The notes below the pieces were generated by a model, which saw nothing but the letters and a program-made list of their open reading frames with translations, ran no database searches and was not told the origin of the DNA. 43,441 nt of DNA from Candidatus Spechtbacterales bacterium (lineage in GTDB: Bacteria > Patescibacteriota > Minisyncoccia > Spechtbacterales > 2-12-FULL-38-22): contig JBBDKX010000007.1 of NCBI GenBank assembly GCA_040879145.1, positions 1 through 43,441 of the forward strand. Reading direction: 5' to 3'. Positions 17,310 to 24,932 of this stretch are shown here, in pieces. The position numbers and the translations under genes were made by a program. Within the stretch, counting starts at the first letter, position 1; every line of letters starts with the position of its first letter.

Positions 17310-17311
17310 AT

Positions 17312-17581
17312 TTACTCGCTTTGAAAGCCGATATTTCCACCTTTTGGCGCCTCCGCTATTTCTACTTTGCCATGCTGCTTTTCGTATTTTTCAATATTCT
17401 CTTTTAAAGCGTTCGCAAGTCGCTTCATGTGCCCTGGGCTTAGAATTATGCGGTCAAGCAACTGCCCCGCGGGCGGATGCGCCAAAAAGAAGTCTAAAAT
17501 AAACTCCTCTTTTGTATGCGGCACCTGTGCCATATTGGCGTAGCGCCCCTTCAACTGCTCATCATTCGCCTTAATCTGCAT
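17312..17581 (-). CDS. DUF3467 family protein
   Basis: 89 residues, matching the DUF3467 core: LKGRYANMAQVPHTKEEFIL, DFFLAHPPAGQLLDRIILSPGH, and KRLANALKENIEKYEKQHG. The function of this family is unknown, but it is very common in Patescibacteria and other bacteria. The ATG used here is internal to the family's usual N-terminus: the DNA upstream still resembles the ENQPNQ.. head seen in the remnant at 18999-19064, but its start reads ATA and the frame is shifted. No good Shine-Dalgarno is found. The protein still keeps the whole conserved domain. Confidence 0.88.
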   Translation of the reverse strand: MQIKANDEQLKGRYANMAQVPHTKEEFILDFFLAHPPAGQLLDRIILSPGHMKRLANALKENIEKYEKQHGKVEIAEAPKGGNIGFQSE

Positions 17582-17655
17582 TTTTTGTTGTTTGGTTGAT
17601 TTTCTATAGTTTTTTATTTAATTTTTATTTGATAAAACTGCTCCTTTTTCCTTGA

Positions 17656-17898
17656 TTAAATATTTTTATATGTATTATCATTTCTTCGCTCAATAGCCAA
17701 AATTGATATGTTATCGTTTGTTTTTATAAAGATGATTCTAAATTGACCCTTTCGTACACGAAAAAGACTATTATGGCCTTTTAACTTTTTAACATCTAAA
17801 TCGCGCCAATCTAAAGAAATAATTTTCTCAATTAATTTTTCAAGAATAATCCTTTCTTCTTTGTTAAATTTAGAGAGAAGTTTTCTAAGAGGAGGCAT
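17656..17898 (-). CDS. RelE/ParE-superfamily toxin
   Basis: 80 residues with the RelE/YoeB-like fold: two N-terminal helices (LRKLLSKFNKEERIILEKLIEKI), then RDLDVKKLKGHNSLFRVRKGQFRIIFI and a final strand with basic residues (AIERRND). These toxins usually cut mRNA in the ribosome or block gyrase; the subgroup is not clear. It is encoded after, and overlapping by 14 bp, the antitoxin gene, the standard antitoxin-first order. In CPR such modules occur sparsely. Confidence 0.85.
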   Translation of the reverse strand: MPPLRKLLSKFNKEERIILEKLIEKIISLDWRDLDVKKLKGHNSLFRVRKGQFRIIFIKTNDNISILAIERRNDNTYKNI

Positions 17899-18166
17899 TT
17901 AATTTGCGAAGTTCCTTTAATATCTTTCTGGCATCTACACCGTTTTTGTTGATCTGAGTAAAGTCTGTAACAACCTCCCACTGCCCCTCCTCATCCGGAG
18001 GTGTAATGCGAAAAACAGGACGAGAGCGTCTAACAACTGTAAAAGACTCCCCTCTATGCACTTTTTTTATGTACTTATCCATATGCAAACGCAGCTCCTT
18101 AAGCCCTATAATATCCTCTTTTTTTTGTTTTTTATTTTTTGTAGCCATAGCTTTTTCTAATCTCAA
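17885..18166 (-). CDS. Phd/YefM-type antitoxin
   Basis: 93 residues. Starts at TTG (18166) with AGAGGA about seven bases before; an ATG six codons inside is the alternative. The core GLKELRLHMDKYIKKVHRGESFTVVRRSRPVFRI is the DNA-binding, dimerising N-terminal domain of Phd/YefM antitoxins. The tail (VTDFTQINKNGVDARKILKELRK) is the toxin-neutralising part. It should repress its own promoter. The Lys-rich head (NKKQKKED) is longer than usual. Confidence 0.85.
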   Translation of the reverse strand: MRLEKAMATKNKKQKKEDIIGLKELRLHMDKYIKKVHRGESFTVVRRSRPVFRITPPDEEGQWEVVTDFTQINKNGVDARKILKELRKLNASS

Positions 18167-18258
18167 AATTATCCTCTATGTTTAAAGTTTAACCTTAGAT
18201 AAACTTTAAGTCAAGCTTTACGCATCCAATTCTTTAAAAATTATATCAAATAAGTACT

Positions 18259-18290
18259 GAAAACAAAACAGCCCATGCTTTGGGCTGTTT
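18259..18290 (-). terminator. Terminator of the 18677/18312 gene pair
   Basis: AACAGCCCA-TGCTT-TGGGCTGTT, with TTTTGTTTT following on the minus strand. Confidence 0.8.
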
Positions 18291-18311
18291 AAGGAACTTT
18301 ACATGCTGGCG

Positions 18312-18680
18312 TTATGCCGGCTGTTTTTGAGTTTCTAACTCCAATTCTTTCAATGCGTTATAAACCTGTAATGGCTCTAAGAAAGGAACAAGCCATGCGG
18401 TTCTTGGGTCTGGTCTATATGGCATGCCTGTTAACTTTTTAATGAATTCCTTTACCGCCGGGTTCAACTCTGGCCAAACTGATACAAATCTACGGCTAAA
18501 GCTCAGTGCTACACGATCATCAGGATAACCTGATAAACTCTTAAACCCACCTCTGCTACTGGCATCGCAAATAACAACGTCATGCTCCTTTAGCAGGTCC
18601 TGAATTTTCTCACCATGCTTACCATTTGCCTCCTTGTCATAAAATGATATAAAAGGACAATCTATCATCGCAACTTTCAT
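18312..18680 (-). CDS. Uncharacterised 122-residue protein (cassette gene 2)
   Basis: The N-terminus MKVAMIDCPFISFYDKEANG, followed by EKIQDLLKEHDVVICDASSRGG, looks like a receiver- or Rossmann-like alpha/beta start (strand, loop, helix, strand ending in CDAS). The middle GYPDDRVALSFSRRFVSVWP and the PYRPDPRTAWLVPFLEPLQVYN part are unfamiliar. No membrane segment. AAAGGAG precedes the ATG, which overlaps the stop of gene 1 (ATGA). I recognise no family. The alpha/beta start suggests a small regulator or ligand-binding domain, a weak inference. Confidence 0.7.
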   Translation of the reverse strand: MKVAMIDCPFISFYDKEANGKHGEKIQDLLKEHDVVICDASSRGGFKSLSGYPDDRVALSFSRRFVSVWPELNPAVKEFIKKLTGMPYRPDPRTAWLVPFLEPLQVYNALKELELETQKQPA

Positions 18681-18868
18681 CTTTTCTCCTTTCGAATCGT
18701 ATGCTGATACTCAGCGTCATGTATCATATCTCCTGAGTCCTGCACTAAAACTTGCTTGAAAAAATCCGGTGAAAGCCCTAAAAACCATTTATGTTGAGTA
18801 GGCTTTGCACCGCTCATTACTCCGTAAGGCGGCCCGCCAAGCTCTACTGATTCAATTCTCCTCTTCAT
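18677..18868 (-). CDS. Uncharacterised 63-residue protein (cassette gene 1)
   Basis: A small protein, MKRRIESVELGGPPYGVMSG.. then KWFLGLSPDFFKQVLVQDSGDMIHDAEYQ. AGGAGAAAAG stands before the ATG, and a near-perfect promoter lies about 30 bp upstream. The stop overlaps the ATG of the next gene, so the two are translated together and end at a shared terminator. No family recognised. Confidence 0.7.
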   Translation of the reverse strand: MKRRIESVELGGPPYGVMSGAKPTQHKWFLGLSPDFFKQVLVQDSGDMIHDAEYQHTIRKEKR

Positions 18869-18898
18869 CTTTTCTCCTATCTCGCTTGCGATGACGAT

Positions 18899-18927
18899 AT
18901 AATACTATAAGCAATTCAATTTGTCAA
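18899..18927 (-). promoter_or_regulatory. Promoter of the two-gene cassette
   Basis: Minus strand TTGACA (18922-18927), 17-nt spacer, TATTAT (18899-18904). The leader to the first ATG is about 25 nt. Confidence 0.75.
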
Positions 18928-18935
18928 CTTATCTC

Positions 18936-18967
18936 AAAGTGGCATCGGTAGGTGCCACTTTTTTTAT
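18936..18967 (+). terminator. Terminator-like hairpin facing the plus strand
   Basis: AAAGTGGCA-TCGGTAGG-TGCCACTTT followed by TTTTTATTT on the plus strand, just upstream of the cassette promoter. No plus-strand gene is seen before it. It may insulate the promoter or end an antisense transcript. Confidence 0.5.
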
Positions 18968-18998
18968 TTAATTCATTTTTCAATCATTAAGACAAAAA

Positions 18999-19064
18999 TT
19001 AAAGCGCCTCATCCGACGCCTTAATCTGCAAATGCTGTTGATTTTGATTTGGTTGATTTTCCAT
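18999..19064 (-). pseudogene. Truncated DUF3467 gene head
   Basis: Encodes 21 residues, MENQPNQNQQHLQIKASDEA plus Leu, then TAA. This is the usual N-terminus of DUF3467 proteins, cut just before LKGRYAN. The DNA resembles the region upstream of and into the intact gene at 17312-17581, so the pair is a partial duplication with the second copy lost. Confidence 0.65.
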
Positions 19065-19069
19065 AATGT

Positions 19070-19162
19070 TTTGATAACTGCGTTCACAAATAATTTTTAA
19101 TTTTAAATTTGAAATTTATCAATAGGAATTAGTCATTTGTAAAGCTTTAGCGAGCTTAATTT
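19070..19162 (-). repeat. Degraded spacer element
   Basis: Arms ataactgcgttcacaaat and agcgagcttaatttt around an AT-rich middle. This is the same arm pair as in the type A-C spacers but with a decayed core. Confidence 0.4.
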
Positions 19163-19199
19163 TAAATAATAAAGGGTCTTGACTTGCGCCAAGACCCTT
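19163..19199 (-). terminator. Terminator of the patatin-like gene
   Basis: AAGGGTCTTG / CAAGACCCTT with 8-nt loop, followed on the minus strand by TATTATTT. It overlaps the stop codon. Confidence 0.75.
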
Positions 19200-20106
19200 A
19201 TTGTGCAAAATAGCTTAATGTTTTTTCTCGCATATCATCTGCGAGTTGTTTTATTTTATCTGCGCTCATTTCCAGTGAGCTCAGGTCATGAGGGGCCCAA
19301 ATTACTCCGGCGTTAATTTTTGGAATATTCTTTAATTTGTAAAACGCCTCGCGATAAAGCCGGTGCCGATTTTTAGCGTAATACCACATATCTCCAAAGA
19401 TCCAGCGGCCGAAAATTTTCTCGCGAAGGTGCGGCTTAGCATGAAAAGCGGCATCAAAAGTCCTGTTGGGTATAACCAATATGTCGGTTGGATCAAATTT
19501 TTCTATTATTAATTCAATGGGAAAAGGGTTGCCGAAAGATCCGTCAAAATAATCTTTTCCATTAATTTCCACCGGCCTACCCCAGAGCTTGCCGGGCAAT
19601 GCGGCTGAAGCTATTACAGTAGAAATTATATCGGGTGAGGCAGTTTTTGCGTCAATTATGGCAGGTTTTTTTGTTTGTAGCTCTGTCGCAACTACGCAAA
19701 GCTCAGAACGGTGACGTTGTATCACGTTTGTATCCAGTGCTTTAGGGCCTTCGCGAAAAACGCTTTCTAAATACTTTAAGTCCGTTATTGGTCGCCTGCT
19801 TGCCTTAACAAATCTGCCAGCCAGCTCTTCATGATAAATTGAAGTTCCAAGCACCATCTGCTCTTTTCCTGCCAAAAAATACGCGCAATCACACGCGCCA
19901 GCAGAGATCCCTACCGTCGTATCAAATACATTGCCAAGTCCGAGCTCATGAAGCGCTATGCATGCAGCACTGCCGCCAACTCCAACCATTCCCCCGCCAA
20001 GAATAACGAGCAGAGGGCGAATTTCTTTGTGCGCAGAGTCTTCCGCCTCCAGTAATTCTTTTTTAAGGTACAATCTTTCAACAACTTTGCTGTCATTAAA
20101 AGGCAA
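19198..20106 (-). CDS. Patatin-like phospholipase
   Basis: 302 residues from a TTG start. Lipid acyl hydrolase with the Ser-Asp dyad: oxyanion glycines ILGGGMVGVGG, nucleophile elbow GISAG, and Asp in YFDGSFGNP. It acts on phospholipids or other acyl esters at the membrane; the exact substrate is unknown. The open frame continues to an ATG at 20154, but that ATG overlaps the -10 box of the likely promoter, while TTG at 20106 has AAAGGAGG eight bases before it. The TTG start is therefore preferred, which removes 16 basic residues (MWLFKPKIKRRK..). Confidence 0.88.
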   Translation of the reverse strand: MPFNDSKVVERLYLKKELLEAEDSAHKEIRPLLVILGGGMVGVGGSAACIALHELGLGNVFDTTVGISAGACDCAYFLAGKEQMVLGTSIYHEELAGRFVKASRRPITDLKYLESVFREGPKALDTNVIQRHRSELCVVATELQTKKPAIIDAKTASPDIISTVIASAALPGKLWGRPVEINGKDYFDGSFGNPFPIELIIEKFDPTDILVIPNRTFDAAFHAKPHLREKIFGRWIFGDMWYYAKNRHRLYREAFYKLKNIPKINAGVIWAPHDLSSLEMSADKIKQLADDMREKTLSYFAQ

Positions 20107-20152
20107 TTCAAACACCTCCTTTCGTCTCTTTATCTTCGGTTTGAATAGCCAC

Positions 20153-20181
20153 ATAATACTATAAATTTAGTGAAAAGTAAA
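20153..20181 (-). promoter_or_regulatory. Promoter of the patatin-like gene
   Basis: Minus strand TTTACT (20176-20181), 17-nt spacer, TATTAT (20153-20158). Predicted transcript start near 20146, which excludes translation from the ATG at 20154. Confidence 0.6.
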
Positions 20182-20332
20182 GGGTAGGATTTTGTTTTAC
20201 AAAATCCGTACGTTTCAGGTTTTAAGAGGTAAGCGAAGCGAGCTTAATTTTATTAATTATACTAAAGAAGAGTTGAAAATAAAAAAATAGGCACTGTCTA
20301 ATTTTTGGATTGATTTTGCATATATTTTTAGT

Positions 20333-20788
20333 TTAATTATTTTTCTCTGCTTCAAATGCCAGAGGTAAAAGTTCTGAAAGTTTAGCAATGGTTGCGGAAC
20401 TTTTTGCTTTATTAACCATATAAATATCTACATCACCCTGCTCTGTTTCACCTATTGCTTCCCAAAGCATTTCCCTGCAAGGCCCGCAGGGCGAAGTAAT
20501 ACTATCACCTTGTTTTTTATCAGAGGTAGAATAGACCACTACTCTGTCTATACTTTTTATATCATCAAAGAATGCTTTATCCAGCGCCATTCTTTCGGCA
20601 CACGTACCGTTACTCCACGACCATCTTTTCACATTTGCACCCAGGAATCTATCATCGCCCGAAATAATAACCGCCCCTACTTTTGTATTTTTATCCCGAG
20701 GATAAGCATGCTTCTCTGCGGTTTCTTGAGCAAGATCAGCATCTTTTTTTATTTCCTTGGGGAGGTCTTTATATTTTATTTCTTGCAT
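20333..20788 (-). CDS. Cytidine deaminase-family protein
   Basis: 151 residues with the zinc deaminase signature: TCAERMALDKA (Cys ligand and catalytic Glu) and SPCGPCREML (PCxxC ligands). This spacing and the CAE form fit cytidine/blasticidin-S-type deaminases, homotetrameric enzymes that salvage cytidine to uridine. The N-terminal KVGAVIISGDDRFLGANV is the usual nucleoside pocket strand. Slightly longer than Cdd (about 130) because of a helical head. Upstream of the patatin gene on the same strand with 180 bp between them, and the latter has its own promoter. Confidence 0.88.
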   Translation of the reverse strand: MQEIKYKDLPKEIKKDADLAQETAEKHAYPRDKNTKVGAVIISGDDRFLGANVKRWSWSNGTCAERMALDKAFFDDIKSIDRVVVYSTSDKKQGDSITSPCGPCREMLWEAIGETEQGDVDIYMVNKAKSSATIAKLSELLPLAFEAEKNN

Positions 20789-20888
20789 ATGTTTTACAAA
20801 TTAATTTTAAGCGGAGCCCTGCCTGCCGGCTCGCCTCGCTCCCTCGGCGGAGCGGGCAGGCAGACAAACTTTCTTTTAAACCTATAGC

Positions 20889-20911
20889 CACCAGCAGTTG
20901 CTGCTGGTGGC
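20889..20911. repeat. CCACCAGCAG palindrome downstream of dnaK
   Basis: CCACCAGCAG / CTGCTGGTGG hairpin with a tiny loop, behind the dnaK terminator. A GC-rich palindrome block (ctgcctgccgg .. gcgggcaggcag) lies at about 20818-20862. Confidence 0.6.
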
Positions 20912-20928
20912 TTAAACCACCAAACTTA

Positions 20929-20963
20929 TAAAAAAGTTTCCCGCAAAACGGGAAACTTTTTTA
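20929..20963 (-). terminator. Terminator of the hrcA-grpE-dnaK operon
   Basis: AAAAAGTTTCCCG / CGGGAAACTTTTT with loop CAAAA, directly at the dnaK stop. Confidence 0.9.
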
Positions 20964-20965
20964 GT

Positions 20966-22939
20966 TTATTCCTTTTTATCCTCAGGATCCGAAGGGTCTT
21001 CTTCTTCATCCTTGTTTTCCTCTGTAAATTCGCCCTCTTTCGCCTCAGAACTGTTTTCTGTTTTCTGTTCACTGTTTTCTGATCCTACCTCGTGGTCCGC
21101 CTGGTCTTCCTGCTTCTGTGCCTCTTGCTGTGTGGCTTTATATATCTCTTCGCCCAGCTTTTGTGAAGCAGTGCTCAGTTCCTGCACTGCCTTTTTAATA
21201 TCCTCAGATGTAGCATCTTCCTTTGCGCGTACCCCATTAAGCGCTTTTACTTTTTCTTCTATATCTGTCTTTATGCTTTCGTCTACCTTGTCTCCGTGCT
21301 CCTTCAAAGATTTTTCTGTGGCATAAGCTAAAGTTTCTGCTTCATTTTTTGCATCAACAAGCTCTTTTTTCTTTTTATCTTCCTCCTCGTGAGTTTCGGC
21401 ATCTTTTTTCATCTTTTCAACTTCTTCATCGCTTAAACCGCTTGAAGCTTCAATCCGGACTGACTGCTCTTTTCCTGTTGCTTTGTCTTTTGCATTCACA
21501 TTTAAAATACCATTTGCGTCTATGTCAAATGTAACTTCAACCTGAGGCATGCCACGAGGCGCGGGAGGAATACCGTCCAGCATGAACTGCCCGAGCAATT
21601 TATTGTCTTGAGCCATTTGACGCTCACCCTGAAACACCTTTATCTCTACCTGTGGCTGACTGTCTGCCGCGGTAGAAAACACCTGCGACTTCTTTGTCGG
21701 GATGGTTGTGTTTTTTTCAATAAGAGGGGTTAGTACGCCTCCCAATGTTTCAATTCCCAAAGTTAAAGGGGTTACATCAAGCAATAGCATGGCATTTACA
21801 TCCCCGCCCATAATTCCTCCCTGAATAGCGGCGCCAAGCGCTACTACTTCATCGGGGTTAATATCTTTATGAGGCTCTTTGCCAAACAAATTCTTTACAC
21901 TTTCTGTAATGGCGGGCATTCTGGTTTGACCCCCCACCATAATTACCTCGTTTATATCGGAAAGCTCAAACCCGGCATCCTTTACAGTCTGGCGTGTTCT
22001 ATCTTCAGCGCGCTTTATGTATTCGCTTACAAGTTCTTCCAATTTCGCTCGGCTCAGTTTTAAGTTAAGATGTTTTGGTCCTGAAGCATCGCTTGTTATA
22101 AACGGAATGTTTATCTCTGCCTCGGTCGTACTGGAAAGCTCGTGTTTAGCATTTTCAGCGGCATCTTTAAGGCGTTGTTTGGCTAAATTATCGTTTGACA
22201 GGTCTACCCCTTCTACTTTTTTAAATTCCTCTACTATCCAGTTCATAATTTCGCGGTCAAAGTCTTCGCCTCCAAGATGTGTGTCTCCACCTGTACTTTT
22301 TACTTCTATGGTATCCTCGGATACTTCAAGAACAGAGACGTCAAAAGTTCCGCCCCCAAAATCATAGACTACTATTTTTTCATCTTTTTTCTTGTTAAAA
22401 CCGTACGCCAAAGCGGCGGCTGTTGGCTCGTTTATAATGCGCTTTACATTAAAGCCCGCAATAGCTCCGGCATCTTTTGTTGCCTTTCTTTGTGAATCAT
22501 CAAAATATGCGGGAACGGTAATTACTACATCTTCTATCTTTTCTCCCAGACGATCCTCCGCGTCCTGTTTTAATTTCTGCAAAACCATAGCTGATACCTC
22601 AGCCGGACGCAGCCATTTATCTCCGAGCTTTATTTCCACCTCCCCCTTGTCCCCATTTTTTGTCTCAAAGGGTACGGACTTTATAACTTCCTGTGCCTCA
22701 GCATCAGAAAACTTTCGCCCAATAAGTCGTTTGGCTGAAAAAATAGTATTCACGGGGTTGGTTACCGCCTGGCGCTTTGCCAAAAGACCAACAAGCCTGT
22801 CACCATTCTTTGCTAAAGCTACAATTGAAGGTGTCGTGCGATTCCCTTCTTTGTTCTCAATTATCTTCGGCTCGCCGCCTTCTACGACAGCCATTGCCGA
22901 GTTTGTTGTTCCTAAATCTATTCCTAAAATTTTTGACAT
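20966..22939 (-). CDS. dnaK: Chaperone DnaK (Hsp70)
   Basis: 657 residues, ATP-driven Hsp70. Nucleotide domain: [51 protein letters not shown]. Then the [14 protein letters not shown] linker, the substrate domain, and a helical lid. The C-terminal tail is unusually long and acidic (Glu/Asp/Ser-rich, ending PSDPEDKKE), longer than the usual EEVxxK end. Third gene of hrcA-grpE-dnaK; each gap in the operon is filled by a spacer element (types A and C). Confidence 0.98.
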   Translation of the reverse strand: MSKILGIDLGTTNSAMAVVEGGEPKIIENKEGNRTTPSIVALAKNGDRLVGLLAKRQAVTNPVNTIFSAKRLIGRKFSDAEAQEVIKSVPFETKNGDKGEVEIKLGDKWLRPAEVSAMVLQKLKQDAEDRLGEKIEDVVITVPAYFDDSQRKATKDAGAIAGFNVKRIINEPTAAALAYGFNKKKDEKIVVYDFGGGTFDVSVLEVSEDTIEVKSTGGDTHLGGEDFDREIMNWIVEEFKKVEGVDLSNDNLAKQRLKDAAENAKHELSSTTEAEINIPFITSDASGPKHLNLKLSRAKLEELVSEYIKRAEDRTRQTVKDAGFELSDINEVIMVGGQTRMPAITESVKNLFGKEPHKDINPDEVVALGAAIQGGIMGGDVNAMLLLDVTPLTLGIETLGGVLTPLIEKNTTIPTKKSQVFSTAADSQPQVEIKVFQGERQMAQDNKLLGQFMLDGIPPAPRGMPQVEVTFDIDANGILNVNAKDKATGKEQSVRIEASSGLSDEEVEKMKKDAETHEEEDKKKKELVDAKNEAETLAYATEKSLKEHGDKVDESIKTDIEEKVKALNGVRAKEDATSEDIKKAVQELSTASQKLGEEIYKATQQEAQKQEDQADHEVGSENSEQKTENSSEAKEGEFTEENKDEEEDPSDPEDKKE

Positions 22940-22950
22940 AGTAACTTTTT

Positions 22951-23050
22951 TTTCGCTACGCTCACAAAACAGGTGCTAGGTATTAGGGGTTAGGTATTAG
23001 TCTAATACCTAAAAGCTAAAACCTAATACCTGTGAGCGAAGCGAGCTTAA
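22951..23050 (-). repeat. Spacer element type A (A3) between grpE and dnaK
   Basis: Arms ttcgctacgctcaca and gtgagcgaagcgagctt around a perfect TTAGGTATTAG-t-CTAATACCTAA palindrome. Confidence 0.8.
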
Positions 23051-23620
23051 TTATTTTTTTAATACTACTTTTGCGGGTCTTACTACTTTTCCTTCTTCAA
23101 CCCCGCCCGCGATATGTCCCATCCAATATCCCTTTTGCATAACCTCATCTACCGTATCCCCTTCTCCTTCAACTGCCCAATGGATGGCCGGGTCAAATTC
23201 ATCGCCAGGTTTAACTTCTATCTCATGAACTTCCATCTCTCTAAGTTTAACAGTCATCTGCTTGTATGCCTGCTCTACTCCTGTATACCACTCACTTGCC
23301 TGAATTTCTTTTGACGCGTGGCGCATCATAAGCTCAAAATTATCTGCAACCTCAAGGAGTTTTTCCGCGGCATCTTCTTTTATATACCTCTTTGATTCGT
23401 CTATCGTTTTTTGAATCTCTTTTTTATAGTTGGCAAAATTCGCGCGCTCCCGCTGCCAACCATCCAGATACTCTTTCGCTTCCTTTTGAGCCTTTTTCAT
23501 CTTTTTGTGAATCTTTTTAATATCTTCAGCCACATCGTCGGCTACATTCTCAACTATATAATCAAAACCTTCCTGCTCGGAATCTGTTGATTCGTCTTTT
23601 TTGTTTTTTTCTTCTGCCAT
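23051..23620 (-). CDS. grpE: Nucleotide exchange factor GrpE
   Basis: 189 residues, the ADP/ATP exchange factor of DnaK. Long N-terminal helix (KKIHKKMKKAQKEAKEYL..RANFANYKKE), then the four-helix head and beta-wing with DEFDPAIHWAVEGEGD and GYWMGHIAGG. The C-terminal GKVVRPAKVVLKK is typical (RPAxVxV). The acidic, Lys-rich first 15 residues resemble the head of the SurA-like protein. Start ATG without Shine-Dalgarno, next to a type C spacer. Confidence 0.96.
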   Translation of the reverse strand: MAEEKNKKDESTDSEQEGFDYIVENVADDVAEDIKKIHKKMKKAQKEAKEYLDGWQRERANFANYKKEIQKTIDESKRYIKEDAAEKLLEVADNFELMMRHASKEIQASEWYTGVEQAYKQMTVKLREMEVHEIEVKPGDEFDPAIHWAVEGEGDTVDEVMQKGYWMGHIAGGVEEGKVVRPAKVVLKK

Positions 23621-23621
23621 A

Positions 23622-23783
23622 GTTTTTGTTTTGGCTTCGCCTCACAATAACCGCTGATGTATGCAGATTTTTGCGGATTCTATGCTGATGCTGTCCGCAT
23701 TAATCTGCTGCAATCCGTATTAATCCGCGGTTTAAGCGAGCCTGTCTGCGTGCGGAACGCACAGGCAGGCGAAGCGAGCTTAA
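23622..23783 (-). repeat. Spacer element type C (C2) between hrcA and grpE
   Basis: Arm ggcttcgcctcac by the start codon, then a degenerate 'ccgcattaatctgc / tgcagattt' core, then a GC-rich palindrome (cctgtctgcgtgcgg .. cgcacaggcagg), and arm gcgaagcgagctt by the hrcA stop. Confidence 0.75.
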
Positions 23784-23786
23784 TTT

Positions 23787-24626
23787 TTATTCCTCAAACA
23801 AACTCCTTATCTCGCTAAGAAGCTGTAGGTTTTCGTTGTAATGCATTCTCATCGGTCCTATTATGCCAAACACTCCTCTTTCTGAACCATTAAAATCGGA
23901 TGTAAAAGCCATCAAGCTAAAAGGAAGGGCTTTCTCCGAATCACCTGCCCGCGCGTTGCGCGCAGGCGGGCTAAAATCTCCTATATAAACCCTAACATCA
24001 TCCTGTATAGCTTTGTACAACTGATCAAGCCTTTTTTCAAGAGAATCGGCATATTCAACTATATCACGTATATTTTCCGTAGTTATAAACTCGGGTTCAT
24101 CCAAAAGATACCTTAGGCCTTCTTTGTAAAAATGGTTAATACTCAAAAGTCCTGCAAATGCCATTGCGTTTGTCATCTCGGCTAAATGGCGGGACAACAT
24201 GTGTGCCGCGGCATCGGGAGATTCGCGCATAGCCTCACGCAAATCCTTTTTAAACTTTGAACTTACATTTGAACTCTTCTTCTCTTTTTGGCGCTCAGAT
24301 TTTCCTTCGCCAGTGCTTTGGCGGGCAGGCATCCCCGCCTTCGCCGAGGCTTCGGTGGGCAGGTCTCTGGAACCAAGCGATACTTTATCCACAAAAAACT
24401 GGTACGCTTTCCGTGTTGGTATTCTACCTGCGGATGTGTGTGGTTGATGTAAAAACCCAGACTCGTCCAAAACTGCCATTATATTGCGCAGTGTGGCAGA
24501 GCTAAAATTATACTTGTACTTTTCAAGTAGCTGATGCGAACTTACAGGCTCCGCTGTTTTTATGTATTCCTCCACAATGTCCAGAAGAATTTGTTCGTTA
24601 CGATTAGATTTATGTTCTTGCTTCAT
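23787..24626 (-). CDS. hrcA: Heat-inducible transcription repressor HrcA
   Basis: 279 residues, shorter than typical HrcA (about 340). N-terminal winged helix (NEQILLDIVEEYIKTAEPVSS..SSATLRNIMAVLDESGFLHQP..AGRIPT..), then a GAF-like domain and C-terminal FGIIGPMRMHYNENLQLL. It binds CIRCE and is kept active by GroEL. Two in-frame segments look foreign: about residues 87-110 (LPTEASAKAGMPARQSTGEG) and 218-227 (PPARNARAGD). Both are encoded by the GC-rich palindromes found between genes. A CIRCE in its own promoter makes it autoregulated. Confidence 0.95.
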   Translation of the reverse strand: MKQEHKSNRNEQILLDIVEEYIKTAEPVSSHQLLEKYKYNFSSATLRNIMAVLDESGFLHQPHTSAGRIPTRKAYQFFVDKVSLGSRDLPTEASAKAGMPARQSTGEGKSERQKEKKSSNVSSKFKKDLREAMRESPDAAAHMLSRHLAEMTNAMAFAGLLSINHFYKEGLRYLLDEPEFITTENIRDIVEYADSLEKRLDQLYKAIQDDVRVYIGDFSPPARNARAGDSEKALPFSLMAFTSDFNGSERGVFGIIGPMRMHYNENLQLLSEIRSLFEE

Positions 24627-24675
24627 ATAGAAATTTTGCTTACAAACTTTTCACAACAAAACCTGAGAGAGGACC

Positions 24676-24706
24676 CAGCACATAAAATCCAATCTTTTAT
24701 GTGCTG
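24676..24706 (-). promoter_or_regulatory. Leader hairpin of hrcA
   Basis: 12-bp stem CAGCACATAAAA / TTTTATGTGCTG with a 7-nt loop in the 120-nt leader between promoter and hrcA start. Could be an mRNA-stability or thermosensor structure. Confidence 0.45.
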
Positions 24707-24744
24707 TGGTGTTCGTTCCGATTAGACCTATCCATACAACAACT

Positions 24745-24783
24745 ATTTTATTATATTTAGCACTCTTGTGTCAATACTGCTAA
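24745..24783 (-). promoter_or_regulatory. hrcA promoter with CIRCE operator
   Basis: CIRCE at 24757-24783: TTAGCACTC, 9 nt, TACTGCTAA, with the same two substitutions as the groES copy. Promoter on the minus strand: TTGACA (24769-24774), 18-nt spacer, TAAAAT (24745-24750). HrcA should repress its own operon here. Confidence 0.88.
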
Positions 24784-24810
24784 TATTTCGGTGAGCTCAA
24801 TATTCTTACT

Positions 24811-24843
24811 TGTCCCCACACCAAAATCTTTGGTGTGGGGACA
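24811..24843. promoter_or_regulatory. Hairpin upstream of the heat-shock promoter, copy 2
   Basis: Stem TGTCCCCACACCAAA / TTTGGTGTGGGGACA with loop ATC, 27 bp upstream of CIRCE. Same core as 8252-8283 with a compensated pair in the lower stem (TC/GA against CC/GG). Confidence 0.6.
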
Positions 24844-24932
24844 GGCTCAATATATTTTTATCCTAAATCGTTAAAAAACTGTGAATGCTTTAAAAATTTG
24901 TGATATGCTACAATTATTAAAATATAAGCAAC

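Noticed and set aside
22392-22979. Long frame opposite dnaK (195 codons), and a similar one opposite groEL at 6452-6895
   Set aside because: Composition is the mirror of strongly coding genes, with no ribosome site and Ser/Phe-rich translation.
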